Virus record (IMG/VR): IMGVR_UViG_3300032286_000222
Coordinates: 1 to 21,528 of that record
Direction: 5' to 3' (one strand)
DNA from: a virus
DNA length: 21,528 nucleotides
Below are positions 12,701-19,146 of the stretch, one piece after another. The notes below the pieces were generated by a model. That model did no database searches. It worked only from the letters and a program-made list of their open reading frames with translations, and was not told where the DNA came from. Both the position numbers and the translations under genes were made by a program. Position 1 is the stretch's first letter. Every line of letters starts with the position of its first letter.

Positions 12701-13939
12701 CTATTTAGTTTTTTCTACTGCGTCAATCCTTTTCCCAATCCAAGCCATGCACGGCACAGCCATAGAGTTACCAAGTGCCTTGTATCGTGGACCATCGGGG
12801 CATTGATCCGCTGGTTTGTTACGCCAAGGGATTAGGGTGTGGTCATCGTTAAAGCCTTGGAGTCGTTCACATTCTTTTGGTGTGAGTCTGCGTACTGCCA
12901 TTAAATCTTGCGGTTGCACCAAAGGCACATTCCCACCACCAGTTCCATATCGTGATACGCAACTAGGAGCGACATCGTGCGGTCCAGTTACTCGACTGTC
13001 GTTAGGGTGGTTCTCGTATAAGACGGCGTGCTTGTCTCCCTTAGTTAAGGTAGGACAAGGATCACCTGGCTTACCAACTCCTAGTCCGTTGCCCTTCCCA
13101 TCTTGCTTGTCTCCCCGCTTGCCAGCGTTGCGAGTGGCTTGGTCGTGGATTGGGATTGGAAAGTAAAAACTTTCAGCTTGTTGGGTTAATTGTTTGCCAA
13201 CTTGTTTGCTTAACCCACAATCAATCGTTGCACATACGTCTGGTATACCAGCGTTAATCGCATTCAACACCGCATTAACTTGCTGAGTTACCTCGCTGGA
13301 TTGGGGGCTTCGGCTTGGGTCGTTGCTTGCTGTAAGGCTTGGCGCAACATTGGTGGCAACTCCTTGCCTCGTTTCTCGGCGCGGCGGAGTATCCCTGCGC
13401 ACGCTTTCGGACTCAAATAAAACCTTTGCGGCAAGGTTCCCTTTTCCAAGATGTGCGACAACGAACACACGTCTGCGTCTTTGGGCCACTCCGAACCATT
13501 GAGCGTCCAACACTCGGTATGCCCACTCATACCCCAACTCCCCCAACGCTCCGAGGAAGGAACCAAAATCTTTTCCTCCGTTAGATGACAAGACACCAGG
13601 GACATTTTCCCACACAAGCCATCTAGGCTTGAGACGTTCAGCGATTGCAAGGTATGTAAGCATGAGGTTGCCTCTTGGGTCTTTGAGTCCTTGTCGCAAT
13701 CCTGCAACGCTGAAGGATTGGCATGGCGTTCCTCCGACCAGAAGGTCAACTGATCCGCTTTGTATTGTCCATTGTTCATGTTTACTCATGTCTCCTAAGT
13801 TTGGAACCTCCGGCCAATGATGCTTCAGCACCGCTGACGGGAATGGTTCAATTTCTGAAAACGCTACTGGCTCCCATCCAATCGGCTCCCAAGCCTTGGA
13901 CGCTGCCTCAATGCCAGAGCATACTGATAAGTATTTCAT
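12701..13939 (-). CDS. DNA (cytosine-5) methyltransferase
   Basis: The 412-aa product has the ordered motifs of C5-cytosine methyltransferases. They are motif I SVCSGIEAAS (5-14), motif IV GGTPCQSFS with the catalytic Cys73, motif VI ENVPG (111-115), motif VIII QRRRRVFVV (153-161), a variable target-recognition region (about 165-350), motif IX RRLTPKECERLQGF and motif X YKALGNSMAVPCM. All key residues are intact. The target sequence cannot be read off. No restriction enzyme lies next to it, so it is probably an orphan phage enzyme for protection against host restriction. The start at ATG 13937-13939 has GCGGAGGAGA upstream and overlaps the preceding stop (ATGA); a longer start (13963) is rejected. 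The region 13288-13779 is also open in another frame. Confidence 0.95.
   Translation of the reverse strand: MKYLSVCSGIEAASKAWEPIGWEPVAFSEIEPFPSAVLKHHWPEVPNLGDMSKHEQWTIQSGSVDLLVGGTPCQSFSVAGLRQGLKDPRGNLMLTYLAIAERLKPRWLVWENVPGVLSSNGGKDFGSFLGALGELGYEWAYRVLDAQWFGVAQRRRRVFVVAHLGKGNLAAKVLFESESVRRDTPPRRETRQGVATNVAPSLTASNDPSRSPQSSEVTQQVNAVLNAINAGIPDVCATIDCGLSKQVGKQLTQQAESFYFPIPIHDQATRNAGKRGDKQDGKGNGLGVGKPGDPCPTLTKGDKHAVLYENHPNDSRVTGPHDVAPSCVSRYGTGGGNVPLVQPQDLMAVRRLTPKECERLQGFNDDHTLIPWRNKPADQCPDGPRYKALGNSMAVPCMAWIGKRIDAVEKTK
13288..13779 (-). CDS. Candidate out-of-frame overlapping gene inside the C5 methyltransferase
   Basis: An open frame of up to 163 codons lies entirely within the methyltransferase gene, same strand, different frame. 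It ends at 13288. Its second half reads like a phage protein type I remember from many annotations: VCSLSHILEKGTLPQRFYL, then LSPKACAGILRRAEKRGKEL and LPPMLRQAL (pattern CSLS.ILE.G..P.R..LS..AC.GILRRA.KRG..LP..L..AL). The N-terminal start is uncertain: ATG at 13777-13779 has AGGAG 13 bases upstream, and internal ATGs (codon 58, and MSGHTECW) are alternatives. It could instead be an incidental echo of the conserved methyltransferase frame, so confidence is moderate. Confidence 0.45.
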   Translation of the reverse strand: MNNGQYKADQLTFWSEERHANPSALQDCDKDSKTQEATSCLHTLQSLNVSSLDGLCGKMSLVSCHLTEEKILVPSSERWGSWGMSGHTECWTLNGSEWPKDADVCSLSHILEKGTLPQRFYLSPKACAGILRRAEKRGKELPPMLRQALQQATTQAEAPNPAR

Positions 13940-14115
13940 TTCTCCTCCGCTATTTCCTTGCAAACCAAAGCCGCTGCATCGACCAAGGCAATGATCTGGA
14001 TAATGTCAATCGCATGTCCGTGGTTCGCGCGATCCCTCTCTACCGCCAGTTTTCCTCTGGCAGAGAGAAGGATGTCGCACGCCCACTTGAGGCGGTCTTT
14101 TGCCTCAACTTCCAT
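13936..14115 (-). CDS. Hypothetical small helical protein (59 aa)
   Basis: ATG at 14113-14115 overlaps the upstream stop by one base (TAATG), and the stop overlaps the methyltransferase start (ATGA), so the three genes are chained. The product begins MEVEAKDRLKWACDILLS and is mostly alpha-helical, with an Ile/Ala/Val-rich second helix (IDIIQIIALVDAAAL). It lacks a signal peptide and is too charged for a membrane protein. The family is not recognised. The frame carries the strong GGAGG site for the methyltransferase at its 3' end. Confidence 0.65.
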   Translation of the reverse strand: MEVEAKDRLKWACDILLSARGKLAVERDRANHGHAIDIIQIIALVDAAALVCKEIAEEK

Positions 14116-14297
14116 TACATTCCGGATCGCATGCGGAACTTGCGAGGTGACTTGTTGCTCTTGCCAGCAGCCGACAGCGCAATGGCAATCATCTGCTTGC
14201 GGGAACGAGGCGTTCCGCCTGCTCCACGCTCTTTACCTTTCTTCTTATTGTCCATCGCCAGTTCATGCATGTTCTTCGATACGTCTTTGCCTAGCAT
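14115..14297 (-). CDS. Small basic phage protein (DUF6496-like, 60 aa)
   Basis: ATG at 14295-14297 follows ATAAGGAGAACTGAAT, a strong ribosome-binding site. The basic, Lys/Arg/Gly-rich product contains MHELAMDNKKKGKERGAGG and then TPRSRKQMIAIALSAAGKS. The segment (S/T)x(R/K)(Q/E)xIAIAL(S)xA is the signature of small proteins common in phages and bacteria (DUF6496-like, from memory), of unknown function. It lies between two unknown genes and the cytosine methyltransferase on the same strand. Confidence 0.75.
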   Translation of the reverse strand: MLGKDVSKNMHELAMDNKKKGKERGAGGTPRSRKQMIAIALSAAGKSNKSPRKFRMRSGM

Positions 14298-14309
14298 ATT
14301 CAGTTCTCC

Positions 14310-14534
14310 TTATATGTTGTAATAGGGATTAGGCACCTCTGGTGCTTTTACCCCGAAGCTTGGATTTTCGCATCTGCGACAATCGCGCAGGTCAAAATCA
14401 AGAATCTCGCCATGATTAAGCATTATCGTAAATATCTTGTTATGATCTAATCCGTAGTCAGTCACCAGAAATGCAAGCCCTTCACCTTTTGGAGTCATCA
14501 TCCACAACTCCGGCTTTAGTTGAATTATCTCCAT
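14310..14534 (-). CDS. Hypothetical protein (74 aa)
   Basis: Not recognised. The frame is open further upstream inside the oxygenase gene, but the ATG at 14532-14534 is chosen. It overlaps the oxygenase stop by 10 bases and has CAGGACC just upstream. The product begins MEIIQLKPELWMMTPKGEG and has a beta-strand-rich core (FLVTDYGLDHNKIFTIML). It ends with DLRDCRRCENPSFGVK, a CxxC pair that could bind a metal with another ligand, and a Pro-rich tail. Its placement directly after the oxygenase suggests co-expression, nothing more. Confidence 0.7.
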   Translation of the reverse strand: MEIIQLKPELWMMTPKGEGLAFLVTDYGLDHNKIFTIMLNHGEILDFDLRDCRRCENPSFGVKAPEVPNPYYNI

Positions 14535-15091
14535 GCTGGTCCTGTAAACCAAGCTACCAACACCCACCTTGTCCCCCATATCGGCGCACGGGCGCGATGC
14601 TCTAAGTAGGATGGGAACCAACATCCGGCTCCCTGTTCTCGGATAAACTGCACGTTGTCGATGTCGGCCTTGATCTGCAATCCACCACCCAAGTACTCGG
14701 TAGGATCGGAAAGGTTTACAACTGCAGTAAGTTTCCTGTCGCTTCCGTTGTACAGATCATAGTGCCACATGAATCTCTGGAATGCGTTGTACTTTAGGAT
14801 CTGTAACTGTTGCACTCCTGTAATATCAAACTTCCAATTATCATCGTTGATAGCCTTGGTAAGCTCATTCATAATGTTGTAGATCCATTTATGATGCTGG
14901 CTGTTTGGAACCCAGCATGACGAGCATGTTCTAGTGTATGATCTTTTTGTCGTTCCATCCTTGTTCATCACAGCTGCGCGTTTCATTCCTATGATCTGCG
15001 CGTCATCCCGCAACATCATGCATTGCGCTGGAGTAAGGACATACCTATCCACCGTTGCACTCATTAACTTCTGAACATATTTATTTTCCAT
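14525..15091 (-). CDS. 2-oxoglutarate/Fe(II)-dependent oxygenase (P4H-like)
   Basis: The 188-aa product shows the full active-site set of the double-stranded beta-helix oxygenases. H110 and D112 lie in FMWHYDLY, H165 in FPSYLEHRA, and the 2OG-binding Arg is R175 in IWGTRWVLVAWF. The GGGLQI segment before the distal His is typical of prolyl-4-hydroxylase-like (P4Hc) members found in many phages. The enzyme would hydroxylate a side chain or base using O2 and 2OG; the substrate is unknown. It is not clearly TET/JBP-type. The ATG at 15089-15091 is preferred over a TTG two codons earlier because GGGAGA lies 6 bases before it. It overlaps the 49-aa membrane gene by 11 bp. Confidence 0.85.
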   Translation of the reverse strand: MENKYVQKLMSATVDRYVLTPAQCMMLRDDAQIIGMKRAAVMNKDGTTKRSYTRTCSSCWVPNSQHHKWIYNIMNELTKAINDDNWKFDITGVQQLQILKYNAFQRFMWHYDLYNGSDRKLTAVVNLSDPTEYLGGGLQIKADIDNVQFIREQGAGCWFPSYLEHRARAPIWGTRWVLVAWFTGPAWR

Positions 15092-15230
15092 TATCAATCT
15101 CCCTTTTTATCCAGCAGAACAACGCATAAACACTAAACAACAGGAATGCGAGTAAAGATGCCAGCAGGGACATGTAAAGAACAACCCAGCAAGCAGTCCA
15201 GGCCAAGTCTGCTACTGAAATAAGTATCAT
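15081..15230 (-). CDS. Small membrane protein (49 aa)
   Basis: This gene is absent from longer ORF lists but is clear on the minus strand: ATG at 15228-15230 overlaps the preceding stop as ATGA, and TAA is at 15081-15083. The product begins MILISVADLAWTACWVV and continues with a hydrophobic run, so most of residues 2-42 are hydrophobic, enough for one long or two short membrane segments. The C terminus is charged (CWIKREIDNGK). The start is coupled and its 3' end carries the oxygenase ribosome-binding site. The function is unknown; an inner-membrane location is predicted. Confidence 0.7.
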   Translation of the reverse strand: MILISVADLAWTACWVVLYMSLLASLLAFLLFSVYALFCWIKREIDNGK

Positions 15231-15541
15231 TTTGTAGCCTTGAAGACTCGCCTAATCAGAGTCTTGTTGTCAATAGGAACTCCGGAGGCTCGGCACCAGA
15301 ATCCGACCGCCCCGATCTTGAAGTCTCGAATTAACTTCTGTATCTGGTGAACATTCTTGTACTCCTCGCAATCACCAAGGAAGAATCTTTTGCCAAGGTT
15401 ACGGCGCAGGATCTTCATGCCATCAATCACTCCGCGCCGTTGCAATAGCCTGACATCGTCAATCGCTCGCTTGGCAACCTCTCCGGCCAATTGCTGTAGC
15501 TTTTCATCGTAGTCTCCCTTGGTAAGATGGGTCGAGCGCAT
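15227..15541 (-). CDS. Hypothetical protein (104 aa)
   Basis: Not recognised. ATG at 15539-15541 overlaps the upstream stop by one base (TGATG), and the stop overlaps the membrane-gene start (ATGA). The product is basic and mostly helical (KLQQLAGEVAKRAIDDVRLL, HQIQKLIRDFKIGA) with two Cys (GDCEEY, FWCRAS). Its composition resembles small phage DNA-metabolism accessory proteins, but no motif identifies it. It belongs to the tight chain of genes from 17974 down to 15081. Confidence 0.7.
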   Translation of the reverse strand: MRSTHLTKGDYDEKLQQLAGEVAKRAIDDVRLLQRRGVIDGMKILRRNLGKRFFLGDCEEYKNVHQIQKLIRDFKIGAVGFWCRASGVPIDNKTLIRRVFKATK

Positions 15542-15765
15542 CAGTATCTCCTCTTGGTTTTCTTCTTGTGATTCTCAACCCATTTGGCGTACTCGTTCCA
15601 TAAGAAGGCTGCATCCTGTGCCTCTTGCTTGGTATCAAATATGTCAGTCAGAGGAGGTAAACCATTTGCTGGAACAGCACCCCATAAGCGGGGGCCAATC
15701 GTGTATCCAGATGTGGTATGGATGCGCCACTTGCCGCATTCCTCCACAACCTTGACTGTGGTCAT
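15541..15765 (-). CDS. Hypothetical protein (74 aa)
   Basis: Not recognised. ATG at 15763-15765 overlaps the glycosyltransferase stop (ATGA). The product begins MTTVKVVEECGKWRIHTTS, a beta-strand-rich start. It continues with YTIGPRLWGAVPANG and a C-terminal helix DTKQEAQDAAFLWNEYAKW that ends in a basic tail (KKKTKRRY). The combination of strands followed by a helix is typical of small phage proteins; no catalytic site is visible. Confidence 0.7.
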   Translation of the reverse strand: MTTVKVVEECGKWRIHTTSGYTIGPRLWGAVPANGLPPLTDIFDTKQEAQDAAFLWNEYAKWVENHKKKTKRRY

Positions 15766-16427
15766 CGACCAAGCTCCACAAGCTTGGCATCGTCAGACTT
15801 AATCTGCTCAATCAGCTTTGCCATGTCCGCCGACTGTCCGGCGTAATGGATGCAGTACGCATCCTTGTAGCGATCCAGGCCAAAGTGCGACTCAACGCTG
15901 GTCATACAATTGTATGCTGGATCAAGTTCCTGTAGCGGAACATTCCATAAATGAATCATAATGTTCATCCAGGTCTGTTCGGCAAAATGGTTTGGCAGCA
16001 GTCCGAGCGGAGGCATCGACAGCACACCAGCAGCCTTGGATGAGATCACAAACACGCCTGTGTTGACGTAGAACCTTGGATCAATCTGCGCCCCAAACGC
16101 GCTGGCAAGTTTGCCCATGTGATACTTGCGATCCAAAAACGCTCCCTCATCAAATGCGCAGAACATGTTTACTTCAGCACCCATGTCATCGCAGTCGTTT
16201 GCAATCAGAATATCCGAGTCAACAAACGTGATCTGCTCATATCCCTTTGTGGCCATGATGTTCCCAATTGCTGACTTGCTATATTGCACCGGCTCGACCA
16301 ATGGCTTTTCAAGTGCAATAAAATCAATCTTATGCCTCTTGCAATAAGCCTCCATCCTTGGCCTTGTAAGATTCAAGACCTTCTTCCAATCATCCCCGAA
16401 TGCCTGCGTAACTAATGCGCGTTTCAT
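15762..16427 (-). CDS. GT8-like glycosyltransferase (GT-A fold)
   Basis: The 221-aa product has the layout of GT-A glycosyltransferases of the GT8/nucleotide-diphospho-sugar type. It starts with an N-terminal Rossmann-like strand (MKRALVTQAFGDDWKKV), and the metal-binding DxD lies in ITFVDSDILIAND (D70-S-D72). A late His is in CIHYAGQ, analogous to the C-terminal metal-ligand His of GT8. It lacks a membrane segment and is shorter than most GT8 enzymes, as is usual for phage versions. The sugar donor and acceptor are unknown. It overlaps both its neighbours by 4 bp, so it is part of the chained operon with the oxygenase and, further on, the cytosine methyltransferase. Confidence 0.8.
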   Translation of the reverse strand: MKRALVTQAFGDDWKKVLNLTRPRMEAYCKRHKIDFIALEKPLVEPVQYSKSAIGNIMATKGYEQITFVDSDILIANDCDDMGAEVNMFCAFDEGAFLDRKYHMGKLASAFGAQIDPRFYVNTGVFVISSKAAGVLSMPPLGLLPNHFAEQTWMNIMIHLWNVPLQELDPAYNCMTSVESHFGLDRYKDAYCIHYAGQSADMAKLIEQIKSDDAKLVELGR

Positions 16428-16600
16428 TTCTTATTCCTTCGGTTGGGTTTAACTTCTTTCCATACATCAAACTTTTTATCCATATCGACAGACCAAAGCA
16501 TGAGAGTTTTATAAAGTCCGTATCCAATTCCAATCTTCATAATGGTACGGCTTGTCATATCACCTAAGTAATAAAACAACCAAGACAATGCAGCTTTCAT
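16424..16600 (-). CDS. Conserved small phage protein with GDMxSR motif (58 aa)
   Basis: ATG at 16598-16600 overlaps the upstream stop (ATGA) and the stop overlaps the glycosyltransferase start (ATGA). The product begins MKAALSWLFYYLGDMTSR and includes GYGLYKTLMLWSVDMD, then WKEVKPNRRNKK. The pattern FYxLGDxxSR....(Y)...Y..LM.WS..(L/M)D.....W is shared, as I recall, by short proteins in many tailed phages. An amphipathic or membrane-interface helix near the N terminus is likely. Function unknown. The C terminus is strongly basic. Confidence 0.7.
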   Translation of the reverse strand: MKAALSWLFYYLGDMTSRTIMKIGIGYGLYKTLMLWSVDMDKKFDVWKEVKPNRRNKK

Positions 16601-16869
16601 TTACCAGCATCAAAATCTTCTTCGGCTTGGCGGCACAGCGCATCATCTGCCTTTTCAAGCAAATCTTTGTCTGGATTTTTGATGTCTTCAGTATCAGTTG
16701 AAATTTCAATTTTTGACATAATCACATTATTGACCACTTGGGCATAGTAATGTTCCCTGTATCCAACTGGACCAATATCCTCTGTAATTGTATCAATCTC
16801 TGCGTTTCCATATGCAGTATATTTTTTACCATTGAACTCAAAATCAACTCCTACATCTTCCATAATCAT
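16597..16869 (-). CDS. Hypothetical acidic protein (90 aa)
   Basis: Not recognised. ATG at 16867-16869 (or the second ATG at 16861-16863) follows GAGGTACCAAG and overlaps the stop of the upstream gene by 4 bp. The protein is strongly acidic: MIMEDVGVDFEFNGKKY, then many Asp/Glu, ending DKDLLEKADDALCRQAEED. The first half looks like beta strands and the last 25 residues like a helix. The acidity suggests interaction with a basic protein or a DNA-mimic role, but there is no direct evidence. Confidence 0.7.
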   Translation of the reverse strand: MIMEDVGVDFEFNGKKYTAYGNAEIDTITEDIGPVGYREHYYAQVVNNVIMSKIEISTDTEDIKNPDKDLLEKADDALCRQAEEDFDAGK

Positions 16870-17162
16870 AATCTTGGTACCTCTTTCTTTATTTGTGCTA
16901 ACACGAAGAGCGACCTTACCAGCGCACGCTCCAAGTGGTCAACACTTGTTTCACCATTGTTGTCAGGACAAGGCGAGGATTTGTGAAGTTGCATCTGCGC
17001 TGTGGCAAGGTGGCGAATAGCACGCGCAATATGGTAATCGTGCGTAGGTCGATCTTTTTCCAGCCAATCTCCGTAGGCAGACTTATCCGATCCCTTGCCC
17101 ATCACGCGCCACACTATCTCCTGCGCAGCGTTGCCCATCTCTTGGATTGTAGGAGCGTTCAC
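16866..17162 (-). CDS. Hypothetical helical protein (98 aa)
   Basis: The frame is open upstream to a TTG at 17204, but the GTG at 17160-17162 overlaps the exonuclease stop as GTGA and has AGGGATG upstream, so it is chosen. The product, MNAPTIQEMGNAAQE and onward, is helical. It has HDYHIARAIRHLATAQMQL and TSVDHLERALVRSLFVLAQ, two helices each with a His-x(n)-(R/A) pattern. The layout of paired His-rich helices faintly recalls DUF5664-type phage proteins (dATP/dGTP diphosphohydrolase N-terminal), but the similarity is weak and the length short. No assignment is made. Confidence 0.65.
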   Translation of the reverse strand: MNAPTIQEMGNAAQEIVWRVMGKGSDKSAYGDWLEKDRPTHDYHIARAIRHLATAQMQLHKSSPCPDNNGETSVDHLERALVRSLFVLAQIKKEVPRL

Positions 17163-17974
17163 AGTTTCATCCCTGGGGGCGTGTATTGCTTGACCCAAGA
17201 CCAAACCTTCTGCATCGCGCAGAAAGCTATTCCGGCCTGGTAAAGCTCGTCCTCATCCCAAACCTTCGTCATCAACTTGGTTGGATCGTTGGATGCCAAG
17301 ACTACCGAGACGCATGCTGCTTTTGGATTCTCGCTTGCCGATCTATAGGCCCAAAGTTGGGCGCAGTCCGTATCGAAGAACGGAATCCCTGTCTTCACCT
17401 TCCGATTCTTTAGGTCGATGATAGCGTCACCCACATTGCGTAGCTTGACGTAGGCATCACACCTCCCCGCATAGCCTGCGCCAACAAGACCCTTTTCGCA
17501 CCAGTATGTTTTTTCAATGTTTGCATCGGCCCACTTCTTAAAGGTTTCGATATAGGGAGCAAGTGTTTCATCTCCGGATACGGCTCTTCCCAGGAGGATG
17601 TTCTCCATTTCGGTATGCATTTTCGTCCCGTGTTCTGCTGCTTTCCCTGTCGATTCTTTCGAGTCCTTAACGACTCTCTTTGCGTAGTCTTCGAGTGTTT
17701 CATTTTCCTCCTTTGGCAGCGTCAAGCATGCCATGATTGCCTGTTCAATCTTCCAATTCGTAAGCTGTGGCTTGTCCAGAATAGATAGTATGCTTGTGAC
17801 GCTAGGATACAAAAGCATCTTTCTGGCATCGGCCACAGTCGTGTTCCGAAAGTTTCCATTCTTGCCCATAATAGTATGGGCGGATTCTCCATTTTCTTTG
17901 TACCAATGACCCGCCTGGTCGCTATGGACCAGACGGGTATTGGATGGCTCCCTACTGGTAATAGTAAGTGCCAT
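17159..17974 (-). CDS. PD-(D/E)XK exonuclease (Cas4/RecB-like)
   Basis: The 271-aa product is a RecB/Cas4-type nuclease. Motifs appear in the expected order: YPSVTSIL (56-63, with later residues in the E-H-G-T-K-M-H region 114-120), GYAGRCDAY with the first catalytic Asp173, DLKNRK with Asp187-x-Lys189, and CAQLWAY with Gln206 and Tyr210. Phage proteins of this type resect DNA ends for recombination. No four-Cys iron-sulfur cluster is evident. It starts at ATG 17972-17974, five bases after the ssDNA-binding gene ends, and its stop overlaps the next start. Together with the two nucleases and the ssDNA-binding protein it forms a recombination/replication module. Confidence 0.85.
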   Translation of the reverse strand: MALTITSREPSNTRLVHSDQAGHWYKENGESAHTIMGKNGNFRNTTVADARKMLLYPSVTSILSILDKPQLTNWKIEQAIMACLTLPKEENETLEDYAKRVVKDSKESTGKAAEHGTKMHTEMENILLGRAVSGDETLAPYIETFKKWADANIEKTYWCEKGLVGAGYAGRCDAYVKLRNVGDAIIDLKNRKVKTGIPFFDTDCAQLWAYRSASENPKAACVSVVLASNDPTKLMTKVWDEDELYQAGIAFCAMQKVWSWVKQYTPPGMKL

Positions 17975-17979
17975 ATAAC

Positions 17980-18627
17980 TTAGAACGGTACGTTTTCGCC
18001 GTTGCCGTCTTTGTCTCCGATTTTGACAGGACCAGAAGACGATCCGGATGCGCCAAATTCCTTGGATGCGCGGATCTTATCCTGCAACCATTCTGGCATA
18101 TCCTTGAACTGACCGCCTTCCTTCTCCTCGATCTCGTAGTACATAAGATCGTTAGTAGTTTTTGCAGGAGCAGTCATTCCTTTGGGAAGCTTGGAAGCTC
18201 CGGCAATCGCGCAGTACTGCCTTCCCTGCTGGCTGGTCTTGTGGATCAATGTCAGCATGGCTGGCTTTCCAAGAAGGTTCTTCAAGCTGAATGCCTGCAG
18301 TTCCTTGGCCGTGAATGTCTGTCCGCGCCATTGTTCCAAGAGTTTCCGCAAGCTGGCTTTCTCGCCAAGGCTGCGGGTTTGCTCGATGGATACGACCATC
18401 GGCTTGGATACCTTGGTACGCTTGCCATTCTCCTCAACTTCGAACTCGTCCGTTTGATCCGGAAGCTCGAAGGTTAGTCGAACTTTGGGTGAGAACTTTT
18501 TTTGTCCTTCCCAATTGGTTTCTTGGTGACCGAGGTCGACCAAGCTGTAAAGAACGCCAACTGTTGCACCGGCTTCTGGCAACTTGCGTTCCGTGTTCTT
18601 TGATGTTTCGCTTAGGGTTAGTGCCAT
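17980..18627 (-). CDS. Probable phage single-stranded DNA-binding protein
   Basis: The 215-aa product looks like a phage SSB/DUF669-type protein. It has an N-terminal beta-rich region (GVLYSLVDLGHQETNWEG, VRLTFELPDQTDEFEV) consistent with an OB-fold, and a polar low-complexity stretch (FGASGSSSGPVKIG). It ends with an acidic/polar tail finishing NVPF, close to the (D/E)xx(I/V)PF tip by which SSBs recruit partners. It lies between a nuclease and an exonuclease. A ribosome-binding site TAAAGGAGAAATAAC precedes the ATG at 18625-18627. The fold assignment is inferred and no key residues prove it. Confidence 0.65.
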   Translation of the reverse strand: MALTLSETSKNTERKLPEAGATVGVLYSLVDLGHQETNWEGQKKFSPKVRLTFELPDQTDEFEVEENGKRTKVSKPMVVSIEQTRSLGEKASLRKLLEQWRGQTFTAKELQAFSLKNLLGKPAMLTLIHKTSQQGRQYCAIAGASKLPKGMTAPAKTTNDLMYYEIEEKEGGQFKDMPEWLQDKIRASKEFGASGSSSGPVKIGDKDGNGENVPF

Positions 18628-18639
18628 GTTATTTCTCCT

Positions 18640-19101
18640 TTATTTATTTGGGTTTTGTATTGGTTGTATGTATGTGGGGTGAAGTTCGTCTGGCTTTTTA
18701 ACCCAAAAGCCTCCGCCTACTACGGTATGGGTTAAGGCATTGGCATGCTCAATCTCCATGCGAGGAGGAGCGATTGTTCGCGCAAGTTCACAAATGTCAT
18801 CGGCTGTCAAAATGACTAACCACTTCTTCTCTCCGTTGCGCCGGAAGAACACCGCTGGGATCTTGCCATTCGGACAATCGCGGATTGCCTGTTGCATCCA
18901 TGCTTCCGGCTTTAACTGCTGGCAACGCTTGCCCTCAATGTGAAATGGAAAGTTTTCACAAACCACATCCCCGCTACCACCCTCCGGATTGCCTGCGTAT
19001 TGTTGGCTACGGCGAGCCTTCTGCCATCCCTGCTCGCGTAAGTATCCTGCTAACTCCCGCTCTCCCGCTGCGCCCTTTGCCCTGCTATTGATTTTTCCCA
19101 T
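18640..19101 (-). CDS. Hjc-like PD-(D/E)XK nuclease (possible Holliday junction resolvase)
   Basis: The 153-aa product has Hjc-type resolvase features near its N terminus: SRAKGAAGERELAGYL with Glu14 and a basic segment (RRSQQYAGN). Then come GSGDVVCE with Asp45 and HIEGKRC with Glu56-x-Lys58, the catalytic D...ExK set. The C terminus has a VVGGGFWVKK strand, then a Pro-rich tail. Small Hjc-like proteins resolve branched DNA in phage recombination and packaging. There is no Shine-Dalgarno; the ATG at 19099-19101 directly abuts a hairpin, so initiation may be controlled. It is separated from the upstream 59-aa gene by 45 bp. Confidence 0.75.
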   Translation of the reverse strand: MGKINSRAKGAAGERELAGYLREQGWQKARRSQQYAGNPEGGSGDVVCENFPFHIEGKRCQQLKPEAWMQQAIRDCPNGKIPAVFFRRNGEKKWLVILTADDICELARTIAPPRMEIEHANALTHTVVGGGFWVKKPDELHPTYIQPIQNPNK

Positions 19102-19117
19102 CCGCTGGTTCTAGCGG
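19102..19117 (-). promoter_or_regulatory. Hairpin abutting the Hjc-like start codon
   Basis: CCGCT-GGTTCT-AGCGG is a perfect 5-bp inverted repeat lying directly before the ATG (19099-19101) on the minus strand. It occupies the place where a ribosome-binding site would normally be. It may limit initiation or serve as a protein binding site. The upstream spacer also has ACCC(ATGTC)GGGT at 19121-19133. Confidence 0.45.
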
Positions 19118-19146
19118 AACTACCCATGTCGGGTCAACAACCAAAT

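Noticed and set aside
13723-14322. 199-codon plus-strand frame
   Set aside because: Opposite three chained minus-strand genes, no Shine-Dalgarno, and sequence typical of a reverse-complement shadow.
16866-17162. Assignment of the 98-aa protein as a DUF5664-type nucleotide diphosphohydrolase
   Set aside because: Only a loose pattern of His-containing helices is shared and the catalytic motifs cannot be aligned by eye.
17163-17204. TTG-started extension of the 98-aa gene
   Set aside because: The GTG at 17160-17162 overlaps the previous stop as GTGA and is better placed; the extension lies inside the exonuclease gene.
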